This document shows positions 33,701 to 44,409 of a stretch of DNA of 64,000 nucleotides, piece by piece. A program made the translations under genes and the position numbers. The stretch's first letter is position 1; the number at the start of each line of letters is the position of its first letter. This DNA comes from Talaromyces rugulosus (lineage: Eukaryota; Ascomycota; Eurotiomycetes; Eurotiales; Trichocomaceae), in the NCBI RefSeq assembly GCF_013368755.1, contig NC_049565.1, positions 4,960,001 to 5,024,000 on the forward strand. Direction: 5' to 3'. The notes under the pieces were generated by a model that saw nothing but the letters and a program-made list of their open reading frames with translations, searched no databases and was not told the origin of the DNA.

Positions 33701-35563
33701 ATGGCAAAGGTATATTATATCCCTGCGTGCACCCGGTGTCATAGCAAGAAAATAAGATGCGACACGGATCGCCCTTGCTGCCGACAATGCGCGCGAGCTG
33801 ACACGAGCTGCGAATTCGTCGTGTCCACAAGCTCCCAAAATGCTGTGCTATCTTCACGCGATCATATCTCGGCTTTAGAAAGCAAACTATATGACCTAGA
33901 AGTCGATTATGCCTTGTCAAGGCTCGAGAGAGAAGAGACTGCTTCCATTACGCCCTGTAATGATCCTGAAAGAGCGACTTTGAAGCGGAGCACGGTAAAA
34001 CAACTCATGAAAACGTATTTCTCGCACTGCCAATTTCCATACTTGATTCTTCTGGAAGATGAATTCTCCGAGAAAGTCGAAAATGTTTACGCCAAATACG
34101 GCGACTTATTTGCCAACTCTGACGACATTCCTGATAAGATCTTCTTCATGACTAGCATGGTCGTGGCCATTTCTTTATTGTCATTAACCTGCCGGACGCC
34201 CAAAGCAAAGTCCCTGGCAGAATTTAATTTTACAAGAGCTATCAATCGGCTACATCGAATTCTTTCTGGAGAGAAGGATGCGGAAGTGCTTCAGTGTGTA
34301 TTGTTACTATTGTTATACTCAATGAGGCATTACACCAGCTCGGCACACCCATGGTATATTTCGGGAATAATCCAACAGATATGCTGTAACATTGTGTTGC
34401 ACGAGGGAGCATATTTGAAAAATCGAATAGGGATATGCTTGACGTCCTGGTCGATGGATCTAGGTATAAGCAAGGTGCCGTTCAGACTCAAAGACTGGGT
34501 TGTTGACAAAGTCCCACCCGAAAGTCTGAAAGAGCAACAAACCATGCATTTTATTCAGCTTCAGAGGTTTCGAGACCTCGTAACTACCCGACTATATTCA
34601 CCTAGCGACCAGGATAAAGACGAAGATAGACATGGATTCATTATGGACATGGCCCATCGTCTAGAAAATTGGAAAATGCGAGCACAACAACTGGCAGCCG
34701 CAGATATACATACGGCTAACTTGTACGTTGCATTTTTGGTTTATCGTTGCTGCTTTAAGCTAATTTCATCGTCGTTCTATCGCAGGTGGGAATTATGGCA
34801 TTCCGGTACGACTTTGCGTCTACTTAGGCCACTACTACAGCAGCATCCTGTCGTCTCAAATAACCTTCAACGCTGTTACTCATTGTCTACAGAAACAATC
34901 GATATTTCGTTTACACAGTTGTTTATTCGACGGCATACCCCGGTTACTTACTCGTGGAAAGATATCTGCGACATAATCCTAGCCGGCGTGACATTTTTAT
35001 ATGTAATATCCACATCGAAAGAAGTCATTGAAGATGATGCGTCTTTTTTGGGCAGAAGATTTGCGAAATTCACGGCAATTTTAAAAACTGCTCTTCAAAA
35101 TTGGCCAAATGCAGCTCGAGCACAATCGCTGCTAGTAAGCCTGACAAAGCACACTATGGATAATATACATTCACGCGGAGCAGATGACCAAGGAGAGCAA
35201 CAAAGACTTTCAAAAAGACCAAGGATAACTCCAGACACAAATGAAGCATCGAATCTGCCTTGTCCTGACGGCGATGACGGTATTGATCTACCGGTTCCTA
35301 GGGCGAAAGTGCGGCGTGGCCTTGCGCATCGTGATTCGGAATCAGAAGTGCAGAGCAATGCTAGTAAGGACGGTTTGGAAGACTCGTTTTTTACGCACGA
35401 GTTTGTAGAACGGCACCGTGTCAGGATTATGTCTACAATACTGGGGCTAAACCCGCCTCAAATTGAAGGAGAGCATGGCATGGGCACTTCATGTGATGGA
35501 ATGAATGATTATATGTCGTTTCTGGAATTTGTGGATGTTCTCCATTGTGGTGCAGTCCCGTAG
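33701..35563 (+). CDS. Zn2Cys6 transcription factor
   Basis: A single exon of 620 residues. The cluster starts at residue 10: CTRCHSKKIRCDTDRPCCRQC then C further on, giving C-x2-C-x6-C-x5/6-C-x2-C-x6-C, followed by a leucine-containing linker (HISALESKLYDLEVDYALSR) likely to form the dimerising coiled coil. The central part (TMSK-free) carries TF-domain landmarks such as YFSHCQFPYLILLEDEF, SLAEFNFTRAINRLH and VLQCVLLLLLYSMR. The C-terminal 130 residues are polar and acidic with a basic KRPRI near-NLS. It is transcribed divergently from the previous regulator across 187 bases with an inverted repeat, suggesting joint or mutual control. The absence of introns inside the cluster differs from the other two Zn2Cys6 genes here. 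Targets unknown. Confidence 0.9.
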   Translation: MAKVYYIPACTRCHSKKIRCDTDRPCCRQCARADTSCEFVVSTSSQNAVLSSRDHISALESKLYDLEVDYALSRLEREETASITPCNDPERATLKRSTVKQLMKTYFSHCQFPYLILLEDEFSEKVENVYAKYGDLFANSDDIPDKIFFMTSMVVAISLLSLTCRTPKAKSLAEFNFTRAINRLHRILSGEKDAEVLQCVLLLLLYSMRHYTSSAHPWYISGIIQQICCNIVLHEGAYLKNRIGICLTSWSMDLGISKVPFRLKDWVVDKVPPESLKEQQTMHFIQLQRFRDLVTTRLYSPSDQDKDEDRHGFIMDMAHRLENWKMRAQQLAAADIHTANLYVAFLVYRCCFKLISSSFYRRWELWHSGTTLRLLRPLLQQHPVVSNNLQRCYSLSTETIDISFTQLFIRRHTPVTYSWKDICDIILAGVTFLYVISTSKEVIEDDASFLGRRFAKFTAILKTALQNWPNAARAQSLLVSLTKHTMDNIHSRGADDQGEQQRLSKRPRITPDTNEASNLPCPDGDDGIDLPVPRAKVRRGLAHRDSESEVQSNASKDGLEDSFFTHEFVERHRVRIMSTILGLNPPQIEGEHGMGTSCDGMNDYMSFLEFVDVLHCGAVP

Positions 35564-35872
35564 AGAATATTTAGTTACATTTATTTCCCTAGCACAAGAA
35601 AAGGCAGACAGCATAGTGAACTAGCAATTGGCCAGGCGGTATCGATTGTGAGGTTTTGTTTTTAGTCAGGTTCAAATCTTCACTACCCCTGGATTGAGTA
35701 AGTGACGCGACAATGTTTTGAATTTTGTAATCCAGTATTGGACACCATATTTAACTAAATAAAGGCCAAGGGAACAATTAAGGCCATGAAACCGTAACAG
35801 CAGATCTATCGTTCAAACGCCACCCATGCAGGCACAATCAACATAAAAAAAAAATAAAAATAATAGAGACGA
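35564..35872. other. Convergent 3' spacer
   Basis: This contains AT-rich 3' sequence of both flanking genes and a long A tract (35845-35860). A tRNA B-box-like word at 35672 has no matching arm structure (see rejected items). No gene is seen. Confidence 0.5.
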
Positions 35873-36907
35873 CTATGCCAAGACATCCCCATTCATCAAT
35901 GTACTCTTACTGGTCTTGTTGCTTGGATTCTTTTCAGGAGCTGTCAGGTCCACCAGACTGTTTCCCCTTGTCTGCAAATAAGTGCCCTTGCTTCCATCTG
36001 GCACCCAGAACCTTCTGTCGATCCTAGTGATCAAGAACATGTAGAGGACAAGGATTTCAACGGTGAAAACGAAGATGTAGAAGCATGGCTTGTTCTGGAC
36101 CGTGTGCGGGTTCGAAGCAAGACGTTGAGGCAAGAAGCTGGTTGCATCCCTGAAGGAGGCACCAGCACACAGCAGAAACGCAGCGGTGCCGACAATCCAC
36201 AACTTTGAGTTGAACGAGCCAGCAGTGCCAAACTCTTCCGCAGGGAACGACGATGACCGCCTGGGCAAGAGTAGGGTCAAAGCCAAAACCGGCAATGGGA
36301 GGAAGGAGAACCAAGCCATATAGGTTCCTCCAACCAAGAGGATATCTCGGCATTGGCTCAGCTTATGGACGTCAAGCGTGTAGTGAAGATAAATGTTGGC
36401 GGTGATGACCATGATCAAGATTCCAATAATCAGGACGTAAAAGAACATGAAGACTTTGCTAACAATAGGATTCCAGCCAAAGGTCGGATGGGCAGCGCGT
36501 AAGCAGCGCTGGGCAAAGAGAAGGTTGAGGATAAACAGAACCAGCACGCCAGCGGCGACGAAAATGCTAGCTGCAATTCCCAGTTGCACGTTGTCGTGGT
36601 TGTATGCCCAAGAAATCCGCAGGGCGCAGGTAAGGGAGCGCGCCATGCAAAAGCCAAAGCACGCAGCGCTGGGGATGAACTTGTGGGTTCGTCTTCTGTT
36701 GATCTGAAAGATTGTCATGTGCGAGATGGCGCCGAAGACGAAGAGTACTAAGAAGACGCAGGTGACGGGGACATCGACATTGGTATTGGGTATGCCACCC
36801 AGTTGGGCGGTGATGAAAGGGTATGGTGCCTGTCAGAAGTCAGCACTGAGCAAAGTGGTCTCGCCTAGAAGAGCAGAGAAACAAACCTTTTCTGCAGGTT
36901 GCTCCAT
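35873..36907 (-). CDS. Seven-helix membrane protein, DUF3112-like
   Basis: Exon 1 (ATG 36907) codes only MEQPAEK; after an intron of about 60 bases (gtttgt donor, gacag acceptor) the main exon runs to 35873, total about 325 residues. Seven hydrophobic segments can be counted. Recognisable family stretches are FGAISHMTIFQINRRRTHKFI, FGFCMARSLTCALRISWAY, FVAAGVLVLFILNLLFAQRC and a late CFYIFVFTVEILVLYMF. I relate it to the fungal DUF3112 family from memory. The cytosolic tail is short and polar, ending NGDVLA. Function is unknown; topology resembles a receptor or transporter-like protein. The first tiny exon is inferred from frame and splice signals. Confidence 0.75.
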
Positions 36908-37602
36908 ATTGACGATGGTGGTAGTAGTCTCCTTGCGAGAGGGTTATTGAGGATATGGATCGTGGTTGACATCTAGAAAGGGCGGCGAATGAAGGAATCG
37001 CAGTCTTTTAAGTAATATAAATAATAGCGGCCCCTCATCTGACGTTGCCAACGTTTCAACGTATGCACAACCTAGTATAGTAAGATTGGCAAGACTGATC
37101 GCTTCCAAGTTTCCGGGAGTCTTCTTTCTCATGGCGGCGCCCAATCAGGCCAACGCGCGCACTGCATCTTCACGGGGTTAACGAGAAGATCCGCTTCAGC
37201 CGGCCTCCTCGCGCTCGCTGTTCCGGAAACATGGCGGCTGAATCTGCTCGCAAAGGGCGTCATGAAGCGCGAAGCTGTAGAGAAGAATCTTCTTTCCGAC
37301 AACAAACAAGTCGAAAAAGACGCCGGGAGACCGATCGGTTGGTCGGCGGCCGACCCCCCGTGCTGCCGATGCGCACGTGACGCGCTATCTGGTATGGGAA
37401 TAGCCTCGTATCGTTTTATATCGCGGGCTTCAACTTTCGACATTTGGAATAGAAAGTGAATTGCACAAACTGCCATCTACAAGGGATCCTACTGGCATCA
37501 GGGCGGTATGGTACAATGGTATGTAACTGTTTTATTCTATAGCTAAAGAGAAACTGAAACTCAACAATGAGTAGTCTGAGGGATCATGCACTTGCAGGTT
37601 GA
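36908..37602. other. Spacer
   Basis: This lies between the DUF3112-like gene and the glycosyltransferase gene and holds the former's promoter. The short frames on both strands at 37129-37476 overlap each other and look random. No RNA gene is seen. Confidence 0.5.
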
Positions 37603-39039
37603 TCAAAGCTGGCGCCCACTCCAGTTGGTGTCCGGAAATGTGAACAGCGCGTACAGCTTGATCAAGCTATGAAAGTACGTAAATGCATAGTACCCAGGCA
37701 AAAAAATCAAGTCCCGCGGCTCTTTGACGAAATGGGGGATTGATTTGGCCGTCTTGCCAGCCAGAATCCAAAGAACAAGGTACTTGAGACTTCCACCCAA
37801 GGTGTGGCAGTAGCTGGAGTGGGAATAGCTGTATAGGAGCGCAGCGTCGTAGAACAGCGAAAAGTTCACGAAGCTAGTCAAATGAACGGCATACACGCAC
37901 CATGGCTGCGCTTTCCACACCGATCGATCAGTAAAGAGGCTGGCAGAGTTGCTGCGCCACGTTGTCCGAGCCCATCGGAGGCACTGTGAAAGATACTTGG
38001 GGTACTCGCCAAGCGTAGTTTCAATCAGCGCGTCTTCGCAAATCTGGAATTTGACCGTGTAGCCTTTGCGCACATAATATCTGGTGATGTACTTGTCATC
38101 GTCAGCGTTGAGGGGCCCGAAAATACCGAAAAAGAACCGTTCGTTTTTAAACCCCTCCATGAATTCTTTCTGCTGGAGAACTTGGGTACGATGTACTGAA
38201 GTTCGGCCAGAGATGCACGACATACCGCCGTCGACGGCATTGGTGGCCCCAGCATTGAAATTGTTTCGCTCAAGGTACAGGGCGCCGATCATGTTCCAAA
38301 AAGACTTTGTGGTAAAGCCCGTCTCAGTTCGTCGCACTCGTTTGTTTGTTCCCACGCCGCCCACTTTGGGGTCTTCAAGAGGTGCTAAGACAGAGCGAAG
38401 AAAGTTGGGCGAGGGCCAGAAGACATGGTCGTCCAACAAAACAAGAATGGGTGTTTTGACAAGCTCAACTGCACGTATCACTTGATGGCGCTTGTTGGGC
38501 GATTCGGTGAAAGTCACCGATATGGTAGACTTACAGCCATCCGTGCGGAATTTGGCCACTGCATTTTCTGCCTCGTCAAGTAATTGTCGACGTCCCACAA
38601 CGATAATGAGCTCTCGTGGGCTGTTTGCGAGACACGTTCTAAGGCATTCTTCAAAGTCCTTGTTATTAGGGTCCACAGTTGGGATAATGACGGTGACATC
38701 ATCTGGAGTGAGAGTGGGAGACTCCGGGATCTCTGTCGGTTTGTAGAAAACCCAGAAAGCAACCATGTGAACAATGTGCCGCAAATAACGAAAAATAAAG
38801 AGAAAGCAAAAGGAAAATTTGGGGTGAGAGATGAAAAAATTTACCAGGGCGTTGCCTACCAGAAGGAAGAAAGCCACGATGACACAGAGACAGTTCATTT
38901 GGAACCAAGTCATTGTCTTTTTCCAGTTAACATGGACAGGTAAAGCTTTGGATTTTGCTATAGCTAACATGGTAGCAGGAGGTTGGTTCACCTCTTGCCG
39001 TTCGTTGAACGATGTGTTTATAAATCGACACAAGACCAC
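37603..39039 (-). CDS. Processive family-2 glycosyltransferase (Cps1 / type-2 GT, membrane-bound)
   Basis: A single exon of 478 residues from ATG 39039, or 455 from ATG 38970 (MLAIAKSK). Membrane helices flank a cytosolic GT-A domain. Motifs: VTVIIPTVDPNNKDFEECL (nucleotide binding), ILVLLDDHVFW (DxD-like metal site), AVDGGMSCISGRTS, NADDDKYITRYYV (catalytic Asp region) and QCLRWARTTWRSN (Q-x-x-R-W, the mark of processive synthases), with the end NWSGRQL. It most resembles fungal Cps1/hyaluronan-synthase-like enzymes; related type-2 GTs are needed for hyphal growth on solid surfaces in plant pathogens. The polysaccharide product is not known. It probably works at the plasma membrane. Confidence 0.9.
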   Translation of the reverse strand: MVLCRFINTSFNERQEVNQPPATMLAIAKSKALPVHVNWKKTMTWFQMNCLCVIVAFFLLVGNALVNFFISHPKFSFCFLFIFRYLRHIVHMVAFWVFYKPTEIPESPTLTPDDVTVIIPTVDPNNKDFEECLRTCLANSPRELIIVVGRRQLLDEAENAVAKFRTDGCKSTISVTFTESPNKRHQVIRAVELVKTPILVLLDDHVFWPSPNFLRSVLAPLEDPKVGGVGTNKRVRRTETGFTTKSFWNMIGALYLERNNFNAGATNAVDGGMSCISGRTSVHRTQVLQQKEFMEGFKNERFFFGIFGPLNADDDKYITRYYVRKGYTVKFQICEDALIETTLGEYPKYLSQCLRWARTTWRSNSASLFTDRSVWKAQPWCVYAVHLTSFVNFSLFYDAALLYSYSHSSYCHTLGGSLKYLVLWILAGKTAKSIPHFVKEPRDLIFLPGYYAFTYFHSLIKLYALFTFPDTNWSGRQL

Positions 39040-40643
39040 TTGCAGAGATATAGAGTTGGTGGATTTTTATTGCGATAACTTGATATTTTTCGAAATTGTG
39101 TATTAACTAGGAGTGATATTTATCTCGAGACACGGGCTCTTTCAAAGGGACATGTTGACTCATGTGGTGACTCAAGGCCGGTTGTCGACTCACAAATGCC
39201 TGAGAAGAACCGAATTTGATTGTTGTCACCGCGATGAGACATGACGCCGCAGACTGTTTTGTTCCTTTCTTCCTCCTTTTTTGAGGGAGCGTTTCTGTGG
39301 ACTATGGAGTTCCACCGAATGCCATTGTTAGCCTGGGTTCGTTGATGTTGGCCACGACAACACGGGGACGGGAGTTTTACGAGAATCAACTGTGTTTACC
39401 AAGAGGTATTGGATCTATGGGCAGAATTTTCTACATTGATGCGTTGCCATTGAGCATTAATCAAGAAAGGAGTGCAATCTCTTACCGTGGGAGAAACGTA
39501 ACTCGTACGTAGTCTTTGAATGAATGTGTCAAAGCGCATTGAAGAGGCTATTTTCTAGGTTGCTTTGTCAAAAGAGTTCTCTTTCCTCACTAGATAATGT
39601 ACGATAATTACTGGATTAGGAAACGACGAGACAAGACAAGCCTAGCCCTAATAGACGGGCTCGTGTTGGTGCCTCAGGCAGAAAACGCACGCCAAGCCCT
39701 AAGTCCACATCACAACAATGCACCCAACCATCTTATTCTTCCATGGTGATGCTTGTTTCCAGCCATATTGCGCATTCGCGAGAAATCCGGAAAGTAGTAC
39801 ATCATCGGCAGATAATTAACAATAATATCACACTTCCACACATCCACATATCCGGCAAGGCCAGGGATATGACTTTAGCCGCCCCGTGGGGGATCGTTTC
39901 CGCCTCCGCAGAGATTAGGATATCCATCTACTAATAATCTACTAACAGTTGGCTTCGTCTGCAGTGATTCTTCTGTTCCGCCATGATCCCAGAACCCAAC
40001 GTGCTAGCACTGAGGACTCCGTACTGACTGGTTAGTAGCACACCATACTCTGTACGGAAACTCCGTCTCGTATCATGTAGTTCTATGTATTTTTACGCTC
40101 CAACGTCGCACCCAGCCAAGCCACTATCAACAGTTAGCGCGTCTGGTCGACAGCGATCAGGAGGGTCGCACTGAAACACTCACGCCGTGGTAGGAGAAAA
40201 CGATGCAACAATGCGCCGATCACTGTCAGTCGCGGTGCTGTGTTAAAATCCTTATCACCAGTCTCGCACCACCGACATCCGGCCGGATGGCGCTGTGGTG
40301 ACCATCTTGACTGCTCTCGGAATGGTGCAAAATGCGGTTCGGTTGAATTGGCCCCTGGACGGGAAGATATTAAGCTTTCGCCATCCCGCGCTCTGAGCTT
40401 CTCCTCTGCTGCTCGTTAATATTACTACGTACCCTGCTCGCCATCGCCCGTCCACTTCTGTTGTGTCTCTCGCCTGTTCGCTCGTTTTATCAGACAGAGA
40501 CGCAAATCTTCTTGCTGTCGCCATCCTCAACTCTAGCAAGCACTGCGCCGGGTTTCCCCGCGCCTACAGCCGTCGGATGCCGCTTACTGCGCCGTGAAGA
40601 CTCCCAAAAAAATATCGCGTCGCATCGCATCAATCGCGTCGCC
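39040..40643. other. Long spacer upstream of the MFS gene
   Basis: 1.6 kb between divergent genes. Short frames at 39120-39512 overlap on both strands. From 40380 to 40643 the sequence is rich in C and T, consistent with a long 5' leader of the transporter gene. No gene is supported. Confidence 0.5.
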
Positions 40644-42349
40644 ATGGACGAAAAGAACCCCAAGCCGGTGGCCCCGGACAGCGATTCTGAGATTGCTCCC
40701 GAGCATCGTGAATATCTCCTCCAACGCCATGGCACCTTTGAGCTGGACCCGGTCCCGGCCATGGACGACGAGGACCCCTACAACTGGCCTGCATGGAAGG
40801 TATTACTGTGACTTTATATATATCAGTTGATGTATCAATTGATATCCACATACATACCCGGAAATCTTGGAAGGCTGACTCTCGTGCATAGAAACACACC
40901 AACCTCGTCCTCGTCGCGTTCCATGCCATGATGTGCACCTTTATCGCCTCCTCCATTATCCCCGCCTATCGCGACATTTCATTGGATTTAGGAGTCAGTA
41001 TGGACAAGACATCGTACTTGACCTCGCTGCAGATTGCCATCATCGGCGGAGCCCCTCTCTTTTGGAAGCCGCTGTCCAACCGCTTCGGTCGTCGTCCCAT
41101 TTTCCTGATTTCGCTGGTCGGTAGCTTGGTATGCAACATCGGCTGCGCCAAAAGCCCTTCGTATGCCTCCATGGCCGCCTGCCGCGCCCTGGTAGCCTTT
41201 TTCATCTGCCCGGCCGGTGCTCTGGGAAGTGCCGTTGTGGCCGAGTGCTTCTTTCGCAAAGACCGCGGCCGATACATGGGTGTCTGGGCTTTGTTGGTGA
41301 CTTTGGGAGTGCCGGTCTCTCCCTTTATCTTTGGATTTGTCGCCCAGCGTGTTGGTTATCGGTGGATCTATTATATTCTGGCAATTGTGGGATAGACACC
41401 CTTGTGCATTCTACTAGGAATACGCTAACCTCCCGAGTACAGACAAATGGTGTGCAGCTGATTTTGTGTATTTTCCTCAGTCCGGAGACTCGCTACATCC
41501 CAGGCTCGCCCTCGTCCGTTGCTGGCTCCGGCTTTCGCCAGGAATATCTCACTTTCCGACGCATCGACCCGACGCCGCTTCGTCTGTATGAGTTCATCCA
41601 ACCCCTTACCTTGGCTGGTCGCGCTACAGTGATGATCCCCGCGGTGGCCTACTCCATGGTGTTTTTGTTCAGCAGCGTCATGACTACAGTTGAAATCCCC
41701 CAGCTGTTGCAAGAAAAATTCCATCTGGATGCCCAGGGACTCGGCTTGCAATTTCTGAGTCTCATCATCGGATCCGTACTTGGAGAACAACTCGGAGGGC
41801 CGTTGTCGGATCTGTGGATGAACCGGAAAACCCGTCAATCGGGGCAACGCCCGCCGTCGGAATACCGATTGTGGCTAAGCTACATTGGCTTCCTGCTCTC
41901 TATAGCTGGCTCCGTCGTGTTTCTGGTGCAGACGGAGAAATCCCCCTCCGGGCATTGGAATATCACGCCCATTGTGGGAGTGGCAATTTCTGCGTTCGGA
42001 AACCAGGTTGTCACGACAGTATTGATCACTTATGCGGTCGATACCAATTCGACCGAGGCTGCGTCAGTCGGGGTGCTGATTACCTTTGTCCGCCAAATCT
42101 GGGGTTTCATTGGACCTTTCTGGTGAGTTATACGTTATACCCCCTGCTATCTCTCTTACCTCGTTCCTCTAGGTCAATTGACTAATTTGTCTTCCCAGGC
42201 TCCCGCACATGTTTTCTAGTGTCGGCGTTGCCAACAGTGCCGGAATTGCTACTGCGCTGATTGTTGTTGCCAGTCTTATTCCCACAGCGCTGCTTCAATG
42301 GCGCGGCGAACTTTGGCATACTAAGAAGCAAGATAAGATGTCTGCATAG
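40644..42349 (+). CDS. MFS transporter, DHA1-like
   Basis: Four exons: 40644-40799, then from KHTNLVL (about 40893), a third from TNGVQLI (about 41444) and a last from LPHMFSS (about 42200) to the TAG at 42347. Total about 500 residues. The tail DDEDPYNWPAWK before helix 1 is the fungal DHA1 pattern. Motif A is KPLSNRFGRRPIF between helices 2 and 3; the helix-5 stretch is ALGSAVVAECFFRKDRGRYMG. The long middle loop is typical. The predicted second donor (gtgggatag, giving LAITNGV) is unusual but the only one keeping frame. Probable proton-driven efflux; substrate unknown. The family call is secure. Confidence 0.9.
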
Positions 42350-42523
42350 AGTTGATCTTCAGGCTGACGTCAACTGGACGGATAACTTTGTATATGAGCA
42401 CATGTGTTCCAATAGATCTGATGAAGAATACCTTTTATTTCTGCTTATAGTCAATATCGCTTCTCGTATATATATATTTAAATTACTTGTTCAGTCAATA
42501 CACTATTTCCTACAACAATCATT

Positions 42524-43259
42524 TCACATTTCCACTTCCTCGTAAGGAGGTGGCTCGTCGTGAGCATCCCATTCTGCGGTAATCCGGCGTGCCTCGGACA
42601 TCTCGCCTTCTGTCGGCATATTGACGACCATCAAGTATAACACTTTCTACAAGACAGAGTGAGTATACGTCAAAAAAAAAAATTACAGGCAGGGATACGT
42701 ACTTCCGCAAGAAGTTTCTTGATCCCAAGCGGACCGCCTCGGCCTGATCTATCGGGACCTCTTGCGCCAGCTCGCTGCGTTTGTGTATAACCTTGCTGCT
42801 GCTGGTGTTGGTACTCATCAACCCGGTATGTATCATCTCCATAACCTTGCTGGGGCGCTGTTCCGTGCTGCTGTCCGCGATTGCGCACTGCTTCTGTAGC
42901 CATTCCGACCAGACCACCAATGAGCCCTCCTCCCCCTCTACGAGATCGACCGCCACCAAGACCAAAACCACGGTCTGATCCATAACTATTTCTATCATCG
43001 TACGCTTCTTCACCGAATCTTCCGGTACGCTCTCGTCGACCGGACAATGCAGATCCGATAAGCCCGCCACCCCCGAGCAGGCCGCCAGACGAGCGACCCG
43101 CTTTGGGATTGATGTACCCTAGCGAGACGAGGGATACGAGTGAGCCACTATGGATCGGGTGGTTTGGATCTGCATATTTAGATGCAAAAGTTGGGTTGAG
43201 TTCGTTGGAGAGTAGATTATCCGGGTTTTCACCAACCTGGACAGATTCTTGTTAACAAA

Positions 43260-43303
<44 letters not shown>

Positions 43304-44409
43304 TACTGAAAAGTGCCACACTTACAAATTCAGCCTGAGCCTTTCGATCCATATACTCGGTGACAAAGTTTTTGCTCCGCTTGAGCTTGTTCTTGATTCC
43401 CTTGGCCTCCTCTCCCGGAGCGGCGGCGATATAGTCCAGCCCGGGGAAGACCAATTGCGCAGTCTGCATGAATTCGAACTCGGTAGTAGTGCCGCTAGAG
43501 GACTGAAACTTGCGCGACATGCCACCAGGGTTAGAGGCCGAGTTTTTGATGGTCGTATTCACGTCGATATTGACGCGAGAAGAATGCGACTTGGGATCCC
43601 ACGTCATGACGAGGCAGTATAACCCCCGCGGCCGGAAGAATTCGTCATTAAGTCTGGCGAGAGATTTGTTCTGTCTGTAATATTTATAAGAACTTTCGCG
43701 TTACACGATATCAATTGATACAATAGAGGACTGACCGGTATCGCCCCTGCGCCTCCATGGCGATCTGCGTCGCAATCATAATCGCCGTCGAAACAGCAAA
43801 TCCGATGGCAGAGGGAAGCGCATTCGTCGCCAACGCTGCCAGGTTAATAGCATTGATCCACGGGTTCGCCAGGCTAGATTCGTTCAGCGTCTCGATAAGG
43901 TCAAGCCAGAGTTCCTGATCGATTCCTTTGCTTTGTAGATCGGGCGCATAAGCACGAATGAATCCGCGCTTCTTGTCCCTTGGCCGGCGCTGAGGGAGGA
44001 GGACAGGGTATTCTAACTTGACTCTTTCAAAAGCCTGCAACTGGGTAGTGTCCGGGAGACTCTGTCGGTCAAGAAAAGCCTGCACCACTTTGTCTGGATT
44101 TGCTGTCCCCTGTTTGTTTTTTCGTGGTGCGCTGCCACCGACAAGCTCGTCCTGGGCCTCGTCGAGCTGCCATTGTGCTTCTTCCAAACCGTCTGTTTCC
44201 TCCATGGGGCTGGGCCTCGGAGAAGTCTCATTGTAGGGTGAGACTCCTGCCCGGGTCTGGGACTCCCCAGTCAGGTTTTCAGTACCGTTTTCGACGCCAT
44301 TTTCATGGTTGGTGCGCGCTCGCTCTGCTGCTTTCTTTGCCTTGTGATGTTGACGAGCTTCGGCGACAAGGCCGACGCCCGAAGAGACTTTGCCGATAAG
44401 TCCGGACAT
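42524..44409 (-). CDS. Large protein of unknown function with a C-terminal PPxY motif
   Basis: Exons 44409-43736, 43674-43326, 43236-42703 and 42646-42524 join to exactly 559 residues. I do not recognise the family by name. The N-terminal half starts MSGLIGKVSSGVGLVAEA, has a charged linker, then a conserved-looking block RVKLEYPVLLPQRRPRDK and hydrophobic stretches (NAINLAALATNALPSAIGFA), suggesting membrane association. A second block (MTWDPKSHSSRVNIDV, SRKFQSSSG, LKRSKNFVTEYMDRKAQAEF) follows. The last 180 residues are Gly/Arg/Gln-rich (GGGGLIGGLVG, QHQQQQGYTQ) and end EPPPYEEVEM. The PPPY is the kind of site recognised by WW domains of Rsp5/Nedd4 ubiquitin ligases. The third exon's 5' intron has a long CT tract before the acceptor. 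Confidence 0.78.
43263..43301 (+). repeat. GA dinucleotide microsatellite inside an intron
   Basis: About 19 GA copies. On the gene's minus strand this is a CT tract lying about 30-60 bases before the tgtccag acceptor at 43237-43238, so it forms part of the polypyrimidine region of that intron. Confidence 0.95.

Noticed and set aside
35665..35700. A tRNA B-box-like word (ggttcaaatc)
   Set aside because: No upstream A box or cloverleaf stem pairing at the right distance, so I see no tRNA gene.
37497..37530. A tRNA-like start (gcggtatggtacaatgg)
   Set aside because: No matching T arm or acceptor stem follows within 90 bases.
39120..39512. Frames of 71 and 89 codons on opposite strands
   Set aside because: Opposing overlapping frames without motif, in the promoter spacer between the glycosyltransferase and MFS genes.
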